From Velamenicoccus sp964471325 (GTDB lineage Bacteria > Omnitrophota > Gorgyraeia > Velamenicoccales > Velamenicoccaceae): a DNA stretch of 64,000 nt. The position numbers and the translations under genes were made by a program. How positions within the stretch are numbered: the first letter of the stretch is position 1; each line of letters begins with the position of its first letter. The DNA lies in NCBI GenBank assembly GCA_964471325.1, contig CAYYFL010000005.1:52551-116550 (forward strand). Reading direction: 5' to 3'. Shown one piece after another: positions 40,066 through 47,760 of this stretch. Under the pieces are notes generated by a model. That model saw only the letters and a list, made by a program, of their open reading frames with translations. It searched no databases and was not told the DNA's origin.

Positions 40066-40121
40066 ATACGGGTGAGCGAGTCAACGGGCAAGCGGGTTGA
40101 GGGGTTGTTCGGGGGTGTGGT

Positions 40122-40802
40122 TTGATCGAGGTTCCGGCAGACATCGAAAAATATATCCCGGTTGCCGCCGGGGTCCTTGTTCTTCTGCTCCTGGCGCGGC
40201 TCCTGGCAGGGCATAAGAGAGGAAACCCTTTGGCGGCCCTGGCGAAAAAGCTGGGGCTTTTGCTCCGGGAGGGCCATGACGATACCCTTGAACATGAATT
40301 GAGGGTTTTTTCTTTCTCCGGCATGGGAAAGGTTTTCCCGCGGCTATATTACGCCATGAGCTGTTCGTGGGACGGCGTGAGGATGAAGATGTTCGATTAT
40401 AACGGCAGCCGTTTTATTTTCGGCATGCCGCGTTTTCTTTTTCAGACGATGGGTTTCGGGGATGCGGCAGGCACGGCCCTGTCGCAATTCTTTATTTCGC
40501 CCAGGACCCTCTACTGGCGTCTGGCGCCGTTGTTTTCAAAAGATGTCTTTGTGAGAGAGGGCATACCCGGGGAATTCCTGAAAAGATATGTGATCGTTGT
40601 GAAAAAGGACGCGCCCGTGCCGAAGTTCCGCCGGGAATTTTTTGACAGGTTTCTTTCTGTGGGGAAGCCGTATTCCCTGGAGACGCACGGCAGCTGTTTC
40701 ATTTTTTACCGCCGCGGCCTCGTCATTCCCCTGTGGCGCATGGAGATATTCTACAAGGATTTCCAGGGGATCGCCGGCGTTCTTCGCCAGGGCATTGGTT
40801 GA
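40122..40802 (+). CDS. Unknown membrane-anchored protein
   Basis: The 226-residue protein starts with TTG after a G-rich ribosome-binding site (GGGGGTG). One membrane segment lies at residues about 12-30 (I-P-V-A-A-G-V-L-V-L-L-L-L-A). The remainder is soluble, with a beta-rich region and phrases such as F-D-Y-N-G-S-R-F-I-F-G and P-K-F-R-R-E-F-F. No family is recognised. It lies seven nt upstream of the DUF6498-like gene and is probably cotranscribed. Confidence 0.5.
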   Translation: MIEVPADIEKYIPVAAGVLVLLLLARLLAGHKRGNPLAALAKKLGLLLREGHDDTLEHELRVFSFSGMGKVFPRLYYAMSCSWDGVRMKMFDYNGSRFIFGMPRFLFQTMGFGDAAGTALSQFFISPRTLYWRLAPLFSKDVFVREGIPGEFLKRYVIVVKKDAPVPKFRREFFDRFLSVGKPYSLETHGSCFIFYRRGLVIPLWRMEIFYKDFQGIAGVLRQGIG

Positions 40803-40808
40803 GCCGCC

Positions 40809-41507
40809 ATGAATACGAACCGTCAGGTCCTTTTTGCGCAGGCCATGGGCAGGCCCTTTTTGGGGTGGGGCGGGCTTGTGGCGTTGATGCGGGCGGACGC
40901 CACGGCCAGGAGCCTCGCCTTTTCAAACCTGGTGACGCTGGTCCTGGCCCTCGCCCAGCACTGGCCGCTCAAGACGATCATGTTCATCTATTGCGGCCAG
41001 AACGTGATCATCGGGTTTTTCAACGTGGTCCGCATCCTGGGGATCCGCAGGATGGACACCCCGCGCCAGCCCGATGCCGAGGTCCCGCGGGCCGTCACGT
41101 ATTTTATGGCCGGTTTTTTTACTTTCCACTACGGTTTTTTCAATTTCGGTTACTTTGAGTTCATCGGCAGGCCCGCTGTATCGGAGTGGGGGTGGATTTG
41201 GTTAAGCCTCGGGGCATTCTTTGCCCACCATCTTTTTTCTTTCCGGCAGCATTCACGCAAAAAGATCGACGGCGCGGACATCGGCCGCCTGATGTTTTTC
41301 CCTTATCTGCGGATCGTCCCGATGCACCTGACCATTATCTTCGGCGGGTTTTTTATGCTCTTGTTCCATAACGGTCTCGTCGAAAAAGCCGTCCTGGTTT
41401 TCTTTTTATTGTTGAAAACCAATGCCGACCTCAATATGCACAAAGTCGAGCACGCCGCAGAAGACCGGCCGCTGTCCGGGCCCGCCGACCCCTTGCCGGA
41501 GAAATGA
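40809..41507 (+). CDS. DUF6498-like polytopic membrane protein
   Basis: The 232-residue protein has about six membrane segments with small polar loops. Recognisable blocks are Q-N-V-I-I-G-F-F-N-V-V-R-I, Y-F-M-A-G-F-F-T-F-H-Y-G-F-F and M-F-F-P-Y-L-R-I-V-P-M-H, then L-L-L-K-T-N-A-D-L near the C-terminus. They match the DUF6498 family as I remember it; its function is unknown. The His-rich positions in membrane segments (F-H-Y, H-H, P-M-H) may bind a metal. Operon with the upstream and downstream genes. Confidence 0.7.
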   Translation: MNTNRQVLFAQAMGRPFLGWGGLVALMRADATARSLAFSNLVTLVLALAQHWPLKTIMFIYCGQNVIIGFFNVVRILGIRRMDTPRQPDAEVPRAVTYFMAGFFTFHYGFFNFGYFEFIGRPAVSEWGWIWLSLGAFFAHHLFSFRQHSRKKIDGADIGRLMFFPYLRIVPMHLTIIFGGFFMLLFHNGLVEKAVLVFFLLLKTNADLNMHKVEHAAEDRPLSGPADPLPEK

Positions 41508-41511
41508 CTAC

Positions 41512-42273
41512 ATGCGTAAAACTTTCGGGCAGGAGGCGAATGGCTTGAAGACGAAGGGGGTCGCCCTGGCGGCCTGCCTGTTTTTTTTCTTCGGGGGCGC
41601 CGCCTGTGCCGCCTCTGACGTCGAGGTGACAGGTGTTGTCCTTGAGAAGAATGGCGATCCCGTCGCCATCGTCAACGGCGAAATGGTCAAGGTCGGCGGC
41701 AAGGTCGGTTCCGTCGAGGTCGTGGCCATTGACGGCGAGTCGGTGACCGTCAGAGAGAATGGGAAGGCCCGTGTCATGAAGATCGGCGAGGGCGTCCCCG
41801 ATGTCAAAACCCCCGGGGCGGACGCCGCGGCGGCCCATGCGCCGGCAGGCGCGGCGGAGGGCATTTACGGGGTCCAGGGCGCCGTCGCCCCCGATGAGGT
41901 CGCATCGTTGACGATGTCGCTGTTTTATGACGCCGGCGCCGTTGCCGGTTATATCGTCTTCCGCGACATTAAAGGCGAAATGCGCGCCGTCAATTTCATC
42001 GAACCGGCCTACCTGGATATCCATAAACTGTCATATGTGGATCGGGACGGGGCGCATTATGCCGGGCAGAGAGAGCGGCGCATCCATATCGGCAGGATCG
42101 ATACCTCTGATTTCAAATATTTCAGGACAAAGGACGGCCAAGTCCTTCTGGCGTATGTCCTTCAACCGTTTCATTACCAGCTTGGCACTGATAAAAGGGC
42201 CCTTGTTGTTTTTGATTGGGGCAAGTTACACGTCCAGTGCGAGATGGGTGATTTGACAAAGCAGTCCCGTTAG
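41512..42273 (+). CDS. Exported protein with GspC/PilP-like N-terminal region
   Basis: The 253-residue protein has a signal peptide (ends A-A-C-A-A) followed by a repeated-strand module: V-E-V-T-G-V-V-L-E-K-N-G-D-P-V-A-I-V-N, M-V-K-V-G-G-K-V and V-T-V-R-E-N-G-K-A. This pattern is typical of PilP/GspC HR-like domains that bind secretins. A flexible Ala/Pro linker precedes an unrecognised C-terminal domain (about residues 125-250). The start at 41512 follows the preceding stop by 4 nt. The stop codon lies inside a hairpin. Confidence 0.55.
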   Translation: MRKTFGQEANGLKTKGVALAACLFFFFGGAACAASDVEVTGVVLEKNGDPVAIVNGEMVKVGGKVGSVEVVAIDGESVTVRENGKARVMKIGEGVPDVKTPGADAAAAHAPAGAAEGIYGVQGAVAPDEVASLTMSLFYDAGAVAGYIVFRDIKGEMRAVNFIEPAYLDIHKLSYVDRDGAHYAGQRERRIHIGRIDTSDFKYFRTKDGQVLLAYVLQPFHYQLGTDKRALVVFDWGKLHVQCEMGDLTKQSR

Positions 42274-42305
42274 AGAATTTCGCTCTCTAACGGGATAAAG
42301 GGGGC
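42266..42305 (+). promoter_or_regulatory. Hairpin spanning the stop codon and abutting the next ribosome-binding site
   Basis: CCCGTTAGAGA (42266-42276) pairs perfectly with TCTCTAACGGG (42284-42294) around ATTTCGC. The TAG stop of the upstream gene is inside the left arm. AAAGGGGG follows the right arm by 3 nt and serves the GTG start at 42311. Confidence 0.65.
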
Positions 42306-42310
42306 GCCTC

Positions 42311-42763
42311 GTGAAAATATGGATTTGTATAGCTGTTGGCTTGATGCTGTTGCGGCCTTCCGGTGTTGAGGCGGGCAGGGTGAGCGGCGATGTGGAAGTC
42401 GGCATAGGGACACGCAGTATCTTCGGGGTGGAGGACGTTCCGGTTCCGACGCTGTTGTCACCTGCAGGGGAGACGGTGGATTTGACGGGTAAAGATACCC
42501 TGGAATTCAGGTGGAGCCCGTTCGAGGGCAGGATGTATAAAAGGCAAGGGTATGACTTCCGGCTGTATAAAGGGCGCCAGACATACGCCGGCAGCCAGAT
42601 TTATAAAGAACAGGTGGGGCCGGATGCCTATCATGTGGTCCTGAAGGCGGACATGTTCGAGGACGGCCAGGTCTATACCTGGACCTTGCGCCAGCTTTAC
42701 TTTGACAACAAGAGCGATGCGGCATACAATTCATTTAAGGTGGTGAAGAAAGGGAAAAATTAA
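42311..42763 (+). CDS. Secreted beta-domain protein, paralogue 2 of 3
   Basis: The 150-residue protein starts with GTG, has a signal peptide (K-I-W-I-C-I, ending V-E-A-G), then the same domain as the protein at 35464: V-P-T-L-L-S-P-A-G-E-T-V-D, L-E-F-R-W-S-P, D-F-R-L-Y-K-G, I-Y-K-E-Q-V, F-E-D-G-Q-V-Y-T-W and F-K-V-V-K-K. The conserved C-terminal V-K-K and the aromatic W pattern support homology. Function unknown. Confidence 0.7.
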   Translation: MKIWICIAVGLMLLRPSGVEAGRVSGDVEVGIGTRSIFGVEDVPVPTLLSPAGETVDLTGKDTLEFRWSPFEGRMYKRQGYDFRLYKGRQTYAGSQIYKEQVGPDAYHVVLKADMFEDGQVYTWTLRQLYFDNKSDAAYNSFKVVKKGKN

Positions 42764-42806
42764 CCTATCCCTTGTGTGGGCATCCGCCACTCATGCTTTG
42801 TCGGAT

Positions 42807-42832
42807 GTTCGCCGACGCAGTGGTGGCGGGCA
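42807..42832 (+). repeat. Palindromic repeat, family D hairpin 2, isolated copy
   Basis: TGTTCGCC faces GGCGGGCA (with two G-T pairs) around the 11-nt loop GACGCAGTGGT. The loop is almost identical to those at 31117 and 31292. Confidence 0.6.
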
Positions 42833-42874
42833 CTTGAAAATTTTTGTCAGGGCGAGAAAAATAAGAAAATCAGC

Positions 42875-43060
42875 GTTACTCCTCGTGTTTGCATCTTGAT
42901 AATTTATGTCTCGGCCTGCCAGGGCAGGCCAGCCAGCCTTCACTCGGTCCGGCCTTCGGCCTGGGCCAGGCTCAGGCGGGTTCCGCAGAAAGCGGAACAC
43001 TGGCCCTTCAGATGGGGCCAGGTGCAGCCAGAAATTGTTTAGCTACGTCATGGAGTCAAT
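42875..43060 (+). repeat. Dispersed palindromic repeat, family A, copy 3
   Basis: GTTACTCCTCGTGTTTGCAT starts the element, and the internal hairpins GTTCCGC/GCGGAAC and CTGGCCC/GGGCCAG are conserved. The right end, with GGAGTC near 43052, is more divergent than in copy 1. The flanking AAAATTTTTGTC and ATAAGAAAAT words recur at 43118-43150, before copy 4, so a larger unit may have been duplicated. Confidence 0.65.
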
Positions 43061-43150
43061 CTCGCTGGAGGCGGGGATACAGGGGACAAATGCTAACCCC
43101 TCGCTTAAGCACTTGAGAATTTTTGCCACGACGGGGAATAATAAGAAAAT

Positions 43151-43280
43151 TAACGTTACTCTGCGCGTAAACATCTTGTCAATATCTGTCTGCGACCAGT
43201 CCTCGCAGGGCTCGGACGGGCACCCAGATATTCACAAGATACGCGCGGGGTTAATTCCGCCAGAGGCGGAATTAAGGAGG
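43151..43280 (+). repeat. Family A copy 4 (minimal) followed by a hairpin abutting the ribosome-binding site
   Basis: A short 104-bp copy lacks most of the internal hairpins but keeps the terminal inverted repeats: GCGCGTAAACATCTTGTC on the left, CACAAGATACGCGCG on the right. Next, TTAATTCCGCC (43251-43261) pairs perfectly with GGCGGAATTAA (43265-43275). The right arm runs directly into the Shine-Dalgarno AAGGAGGG before the ATG at 43286. Confidence 0.75.
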
Positions 43281-43285
43281 GTCAT

Positions 43286-43744
43286 ATGTTAGCCAAGAAG
43301 TTCGCGCTGGGGTTTGGGATCGCGGTCATCTTTCCCATGATGATTCATTACGGTGTGGCGACGTTTGTGCCGGAACCGAAGTGGCAGGATTACCACCACA
43401 TGGATGAAACGATGCAGATGAACCGTCAGAACATGACAGAGGCAGAGAGGCAGCAGGCCGCGGCCAAAAGGCAAAAACAGCAGGATGTCTGGAGGTATGA
43501 CCAGAAGAGATTCCAGAGGGCGCTTTTTTCCATCGCCGCTCCCCTTGGAATTGCCGCGATCATCGTCGGTTCGCTGGTGACGATCCAGGCGATAGGTACG
43601 GGTTTGATGTTCGGCGGTATCTTCAGCGTCCTGGACGGTTATTGCAATTACTGGTCGGAATTGCCGGACGGCGCGCGCTTCGTGTCTCTCTTGATCGCGT
43701 TTGTCGTCTTGATCTATATCGGCTGGCGCAAGCTGGCGAAGTGA
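43286..43744 (+). CDS. Unknown membrane protein, three predicted helices
   Basis: The 152-residue protein has a membrane segment at residues 5-27, a polar and Gln-rich periplasmic or cytoplasmic stretch at 30-75 (R-Q-Q-A-A-A-K-R-Q-K), and two more segments at about 82-105 and 130-147. A Y-C-N-Y-W-S-E loop separates these. The family is not recognised. The ribosome-binding site AAGGAGGG is strong and adjoins a perfect hairpin. Confidence 0.55.
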   Translation: MLAKKFALGFGIAVIFPMMIHYGVATFVPEPKWQDYHHMDETMQMNRQNMTEAERQQAAAKRQKQQDVWRYDQKRFQRALFSIAAPLGIAAIIVGSLVTIQAIGTGLMFGGIFSVLDGYCNYWSELPDGARFVSLLIAFVVLIYIGWRKLAK

Positions 43745-43763
43745 GATTACGAGGAAAATCGTG

Positions 43764-44339
43764 ATGAAAAAAATCCTTGTTCTTTCCGCCAGCCCCGTGA
43801 AGGACGGCAATACGACCACCCTCGTGGACTGGTTTACCGAAGGGGCGAGGTCAAAAGGCGCAAGGGTGGATATCGTTGCCGCCGCTTTCCTCAAGCATAA
43901 AACCACAGGCTGCACGTCGTGCCGCAGGTGCCAGACGATCAAGGAATATGCGTGTGTCGTCAAGGACGAGGTCTCGCCTGTGCTGGCGAAGATGGCCGAG
44001 GTGGACGTCATCGTCATGGCGACGCCCTTGTATTTCTTCGGCGCCAGCGCCCAGCTCAAGCTCGTCATGGATCGCATGTTTTCCCTCTATAAATGGGACA
44101 ACGCGGCCGGGACCATGACGACACCTCTTAAAGGAAAAAGGCTTATCTTGATCGCCAGCGCCTATGAAGACGTGGGTCTGGATGCCTTGGAGAAACCGTT
44201 CGTTCTGACGGCGGATTATTCAGGCATGGACTTCGAATCCCTGCTTGTGTCCCATGCGGGAGAATCGGGCGACGTCAAAACACAGGCAGCTATCCGCGAG
44301 AGAGCGATAGAGCTGGGCCGCCGGGCGGCGCAAGATTAG
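43764..44339 (+). CDS. NADPH-dependent FMN reductase / iron-sulfur flavoprotein-like
   Basis: The 191-residue flavodoxin-fold protein starts K-I-L-V-L-S-A-S-P-V-K-D-G-N-T-T-T-L, the FMN-phosphate loop. G-C-T-S-C-R-R-C near residue 52 gives three closely spaced cysteines, as in iron-sulfur flavoproteins. A-T-P-L-Y-F-F-G-A-S-A lies near 92 and contacts the flavin. Predicted to reduce quinones or similar acceptors in the cytoplasm. An upstream GTG start three nt earlier is possible. Confidence 0.85.
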   Translation: MKKILVLSASPVKDGNTTTLVDWFTEGARSKGARVDIVAAAFLKHKTTGCTSCRRCQTIKEYACVVKDEVSPVLAKMAEVDVIVMATPLYFFGASAQLKLVMDRMFSLYKWDNAAGTMTTPLKGKRLILIASAYEDVGLDALEKPFVLTADYSGMDFESLLVSHAGESGDVKTQAAIRERAIELGRRAAQD

Positions 44340-44359
44340 GGAAGTTTTTGCCGGATGCC

Positions 44360-44395
44360 GGCTTTCAGGTATTCCGCCCGGAAAACAGGAAAGCC
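44360..44395 (+). promoter_or_regulatory. Hairpin containing the ribosome-binding site of the next gene
   Basis: GGCTTTC (44360-44366) pairs with GAAAGCC (44389-44395), with TTCC/GGAA inside. The right arm includes the GGAAAG that is the best Shine-Dalgarno for the ATG at 44401, so folding would hide it. Confidence 0.45.
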
Positions 44396-44400
44396 GTTTT

Positions 44401-44892
44401 ATGTTTTCCGGCCCCCACACCGAAATGATAAAAACGATCCATTGGTTTCTGTTCCTTTTTTGTCTCGTTGCGCCGTTTTCTGCCGGGCCGGTTCCCTGCG
44501 GCGCCGGAGAAACGCAAGGGTTGGCGCCGGCTGTTGCCCGCAAGACAGGCAATCCTTCGGTTTCGCCTGTCCGCGTGCCGGAACCGACTTTGCTTGAGCC
44601 GGCGGCCCATGTCGTCGATATCAGCGATAAGCTTTTTGTCGCTTTTCGCTGGGAACCCAAGGGCAGCCCTTATCAGGTATGGTATTATGTGTTCCGTCTC
44701 TACAGGGGTTATGAAACGGCCGCGGTGAGGCAGATCTATGCGAAACAGGTGTCGGCGCTGACGCCGGCGGTCGCCATCTCCATCGATTATTTCAGGGATG
44801 GGGAGAGCTATACGTGGTCTGTCGTGCAGGTGGATGCCGGGCCGTTGTTCAGCGGACCGGCCTTCGCTACATTCAGGGTCGTCAAGAAATAA
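44401..44892 (+). CDS. Secreted beta-domain protein, paralogue 3 of 3
   Basis: The 163-residue protein has a signal peptide in its first 35 residues. It then shows the family pattern P-T-L-L-E-P-A-A-H-V-V-D-I-S, V-A-F-R-W-E-P, Y-V-F-R-L-Y-R-G, I-Y-A-K-Q-V, F-R-D-G-E-S-Y-T-W and F-R-V-V-K-K. It ends like the other two, in V-K-K. An alternative ATG at 44425 lies nearer the hydrophobic core. Confidence 0.7.
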   Translation: MFSGPHTEMIKTIHWFLFLFCLVAPFSAGPVPCGAGETQGLAPAVARKTGNPSVSPVRVPEPTLLEPAAHVVDISDKLFVAFRWEPKGSPYQVWYYVFRLYRGYETAAVRQIYAKQVSALTPAVAISIDYFRDGESYTWSVVQVDAGPLFSGPAFATFRVVKK

Positions 44893-44893
44893 G

Positions 44894-45409
44894 ATGCGTT
44901 CATCACAGGCAAAGCGAATGGGACAAAAGCGAAGATCCAGAGGCGTATCGTTGTCGGCGCGGCTCATGATCGTCGTCAACGCATCCTCGCTTTTATCCGC
45001 GCTCGATACTAATTATTATTCTGCGTGCTATGCCTCTTTTCCCGCCGTTCTTGTTTCTTTTCTTGCCGGTTATTCGTTTCTTTTCTCCGTCGTCGGCATC
45101 ATCGCCGGCGTCGGGTTGCTGGCATTAAAAGAGGCCGCAAGAAAGGCCGCCATCTTCATCAACGCCGCCGATATTCTCGTGGGTCTGCCGGCGTTCCTCC
45201 TGTCTTTCAGCAGCGTCCGTTCGTATGTTTATGTCCTGACGGCCTCCCAGCTGGCGCAGGGGCCGCCTTCGCTTGATGCCGGGATGGTCGCGACGGCCGC
45301 CTTCGATTTTGTCGTTTTCATGAACCTCGCGGTTTTTGCCTTGAACGGCGCGTTCATTTTCTTTTTGACGCGTCGTAAGATCAAAGAACAGTTTGCGGCG
45401 GCGTCTTGA
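44894..45409 (+). CDS. Unknown membrane protein, four predicted helices
   Basis: The 171-residue protein starts immediately after paralogue 3. It has a basic N-terminus (R-M-G-Q-K-R-R-S-R) and four hydrophobic segments, roughly residues 23-40, 48-72, 80-100 and 128-155. The third is followed by S-F-S-S-V-R-S-Y-V-Y. It looks like a small polytopic inner-membrane protein. Family not recognised. Confidence 0.5.
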   Translation: MRSSQAKRMGQKRRSRGVSLSARLMIVVNASSLLSALDTNYYSACYASFPAVLVSFLAGYSFLFSVVGIIAGVGLLALKEAARKAAIFINAADILVGLPAFLLSFSSVRSYVYVLTASQLAQGPPSLDAGMVATAAFDFVVFMNLAVFALNGAFIFFLTRRKIKEQFAAAS

Positions 45410-45431
45410 TCGGCGGCCCAGAGGAGGCGTT

Positions 45432-46082
45432 ATGAGGATTCTCGTCCTGATGCTTGGCGCGTTGATGTTGTTTTCTTTTGTACCGCCGGCACCGGCACTC
45501 AATGACAGCAGGATAGAGCTGCCGCCGCCGCAGACGGACGGCGGAATGCCTTTGATGCAAGCCTTGAAGGAAAGGCAGAGCATGAGGGCGTTCAGCGATA
45601 AGGAGCTTTCTCTGCAGACCCTCTCAGACCTTCTCTGGGCGGCGGCCGGCATCAACCGCCCGGATACGGGCGGCCGCACGGCGCCCACCGCCATGAATAA
45701 GCAGGAGATCGATATTTACGTGGCCCTCAAGGACGGCCTGTTTTTGTATGACGCCAAAAACAATCTGCTTGTTTCTGTTCTCTCTCAGGATGTCAGGGCG
45801 ATGACAGGCGAGCAGTCTTTTGTCAAGGATGCGCCTGTGGACCTTATCTTTGTCGCAGACCATCAGAAGATGGAAGGCATGACAGGCGAACAGAAAGATT
45901 TTTACGGGGCGACAGATACGGGGTTTATCAGTGAGAACGTATATCTTTTTTGCGCGTCAGCCGGTCTCGCCACGGTCGTGCGCGGCTGGTTCAACAAACT
46001 GACGTTGACCAAGGCGATGAAACTGCGTCCTTCCCAGACGATTGTCCTGGCGCAGACTGTGGGGTATCCGCGCAACGAATGA
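45432..46082 (+). CDS. Exported SagB/nitroreductase-family protein
   Basis: The 216-residue protein has a signal peptide (ends A-P-A-L) and then the nitroreductase-type core: L-K-E-R-Q-S-M-R-A-F (FMN-binding Arg and Ser), L-S-D-L-L-W-A-A-A-G-I-N-R, R-T-A-P-T-A-M-N-K-Q and G-F-I-S-E-N-V-Y-L-F-C-A-S-A-G-L. Predicted to bind FMN. A signal peptide is unusual for flavin oxidoreductases of this family, which are mostly cytoplasmic. AGGAGG precedes the ATG at 45432. Confidence 0.8.
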   Translation: MRILVLMLGALMLFSFVPPAPALNDSRIELPPPQTDGGMPLMQALKERQSMRAFSDKELSLQTLSDLLWAAAGINRPDTGGRTAPTAMNKQEIDIYVALKDGLFLYDAKNNLLVSVLSQDVRAMTGEQSFVKDAPVDLIFVADHQKMEGMTGEQKDFYGATDTGFISENVYLFCASAGLATVVRGWFNKLTLTKAMKLRPSQTIVLAQTVGYPRNE

Positions 46083-46214
46083 AGCGCCCGCCGATGAGTA
46101 AGACAAAAAAGGATGTGCCGGTCTTTGGCGGGCCTGCTGTGTATGGAGAGGGCCGGCGGCCAGGGCGAGAACAGCAGGATCCGCGGGTGTTGTCATAAAT
46201 AAGGAAGCCCCCAA

Positions 46215-47012
46215 ATGAAAAAAGCCGTCCTGGCAGTGTTTTTTGTATTTTTTGCGTATCCGCCGCCGCAGAGTTTTTCGCAAGGGGCCGATCCACGGGC
46301 GAAACTGGAAGCATTGAAAAGCCGCCTCCAGGCGGTGGCCGGAATGCTCGCCGAAGAAACACGGACGGCGTCGGACAGGCTCTCCGAAGGTGACGTCCGC
46401 GAAGACGAGGTGCGCAGCGTCCTTTCGGACCTTTGCGGGGCCTTGGCTTATAGCGTGGATTGCACTTACGTTAATGAAAATGGCGTGATGACCTATGTTG
46501 AGCCTGAGGCTTACCGTATTTATGAAGGCAAGGACATCAGCAGTCAGCCCCAGTTTGTCCGGGCCAACGCATCGGGCCGCGCTGTTTTCAGCGGGGTCTT
46601 TCGCGCCGTGGAAGGCTTCGATGCCCTGGATTATGAATATCCTCTCGAAGGCGGGTCCGGCCGTAAAAAGGGCACCTTGAGCATCCTGATGAAGCCGGCG
46701 GATTTCATAAAGCTGGCCCTGTCGCCGGAGATGGACGGTCTGCCGTATGAAGCGATGGTCCTGCAGACGGACGGGTCGATTCTTTTTTCGGACAAGGCGG
46801 AGATCGGCCGCAATGTGTTCACAGACCCGATGTATCGGGATTTCCCGTCGTTCCTGGAGCTTTGCCGCCGTGTCGTCAAGGACACAGCGGGCGAGGGCGC
46901 CTATACGTTTGTCGGCAGGCGGTCACAGGGGCCCGTGAAGAAAAAGGCCTACTGGGCGACGGTTGATGTCTGCGGGAATGTATGGCGGCTGCTCTTGATC
47001 GTTGGAGAGTAG
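46215..47012 (+). CDS. Exported cache-like sensor-domain protein
   Basis: The 265-residue protein has a signal peptide (ends S-F-S-Q-G) and then a helix followed by a beta-rich domain with V-D-C-T-Y-V-N-E-N-G-V-M, S-Q-P-Q-F-V-R-A, V-L-Q-T-D-G-S-I-L-F-S and N-V-F-T-D-P-M-Y-R. This is the usual look of periplasmic dCache/PAS-like ligand-binding domains. No membrane segment or signalling output follows, so it is a free periplasmic domain. AAGGAAG precedes the ATG. Confidence 0.65.
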   Translation: MKKAVLAVFFVFFAYPPPQSFSQGADPRAKLEALKSRLQAVAGMLAEETRTASDRLSEGDVREDEVRSVLSDLCGALAYSVDCTYVNENGVMTYVEPEAYRIYEGKDISSQPQFVRANASGRAVFSGVFRAVEGFDALDYEYPLEGGSGRKKGTLSILMKPADFIKLALSPEMDGLPYEAMVLQTDGSILFSDKAEIGRNVFTDPMYRDFPSFLELCRRVVKDTAGEGAYTFVGRRSQGPVKKKAYWATVDVCGNVWRLLLIVGE

Positions 47013-47033
47013 TTGGTTAGCAGGGGGAGACAT

Positions 47034-47699
47034 TTGAGAGAAATCAGAAAAAAGACCTCCGCGATGTTGAAGGTGTGCGCAGCGGTGATTGCCTTGTTTT
47101 TGACGGCTGGTGTTATGGCGGCGGCCGCCCCGCAGGAAATCCTTGAGAAACCGGCGATCTATCTTTATCCGGGCATCGAATCGGACGTGCAGGTGACCCT
47201 GGAAGTGAAGGGCGCGATTTTCCGGTCCGAGCCGGCTTATGACAACGGCTGGTTTGTCCATGTTACGCGCAAAGGCACCATCAATAACGAGCGCGACTAT
47301 CTTTATTACGAAGCGGTGCTGGAGAAATCTCTCGTGTTTTTGCCCGGCAGCTGGGTCGTTAAGAGAGAAGACCTTCAGGGGTGGTTTGACGATCATCTGG
47401 CGGACCTGGGTCTCAATGTCCTGGAGATTCAGGATTTCAAGGAGTATTGGCTTAACAGGCTGACGCAGGGCGCCTATTACGAGATTGCCCTGGTGTCCCC
47501 GGATTTCCTTGATGAGAACGCCAAGATGGTGATCACGCCGATCCCGGATACCATCGTCCGGCGTATTTTGTATTTTATCCCGCTGAAAGAAGCCAAAAGG
47601 TACACGCCGCCAGAGATCCAGACACCCCGCCGCAAGGGATTTACTGTCGTGGAGTGGGGCGGGGTCCTGGCGGAGGAGAATACCGAAAGGGTGAGGTAA
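47034..47699 (+). CDS. Exported protein of the K-P-x-I-Y-L-Y-P family
   Basis: The 221-residue protein starts with TTG following GGGGGAG, with a signal peptide (M-L-K-V-C-A, hydrophobic, ending A-A-A-A-P). The mature part opens K-P-A-I-Y-L-Y-P-G-I and has Y-D-N-G-W-F-V-H-V and D-Y-L-Y-Y-E-A, the blocks I recall in a widespread but uncharacterised secreted family. The alternative start is 47088. Function unknown. Confidence 0.68.
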   Translation: MREIRKKTSAMLKVCAAVIALFLTAGVMAAAAPQEILEKPAIYLYPGIESDVQVTLEVKGAIFRSEPAYDNGWFVHVTRKGTINNERDYLYYEAVLEKSLVFLPGSWVVKREDLQGWFDDHLADLGLNVLEIQDFKEYWLNRLTQGAYYEIALVSPDFLDENAKMVITPIPDTIVRRILYFIPLKEAKRYTPPEIQTPRRKGFTVVEWGGVLAEENTERVR

Positions 47700-47716
47700 C
47701 GCCGTCATGCCTCTAT

Positions 47717-47731
47717 CAGAGCTTAGCTCTG
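47717..47731 (+). promoter_or_regulatory. Small perfect hairpin upstream of next gene
   Basis: CAGAGC pairs with GCTCTG around TTA, about 30 nt before the ATG at 47761 and 15-20 nt before the GACGAGGAG ribosome-binding site. Confidence 0.35.
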
Positions 47732-47760
47732 TTAAGGATCCAGACGAGGAGAAAGACAAA

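Noticed and set aside
46094..46198. 34-codon ORF (M-S-K-T-K-K-D start)
   Set aside because: No ribosome-binding site, low complexity, ends in repeat-like sequence; no support for translation.
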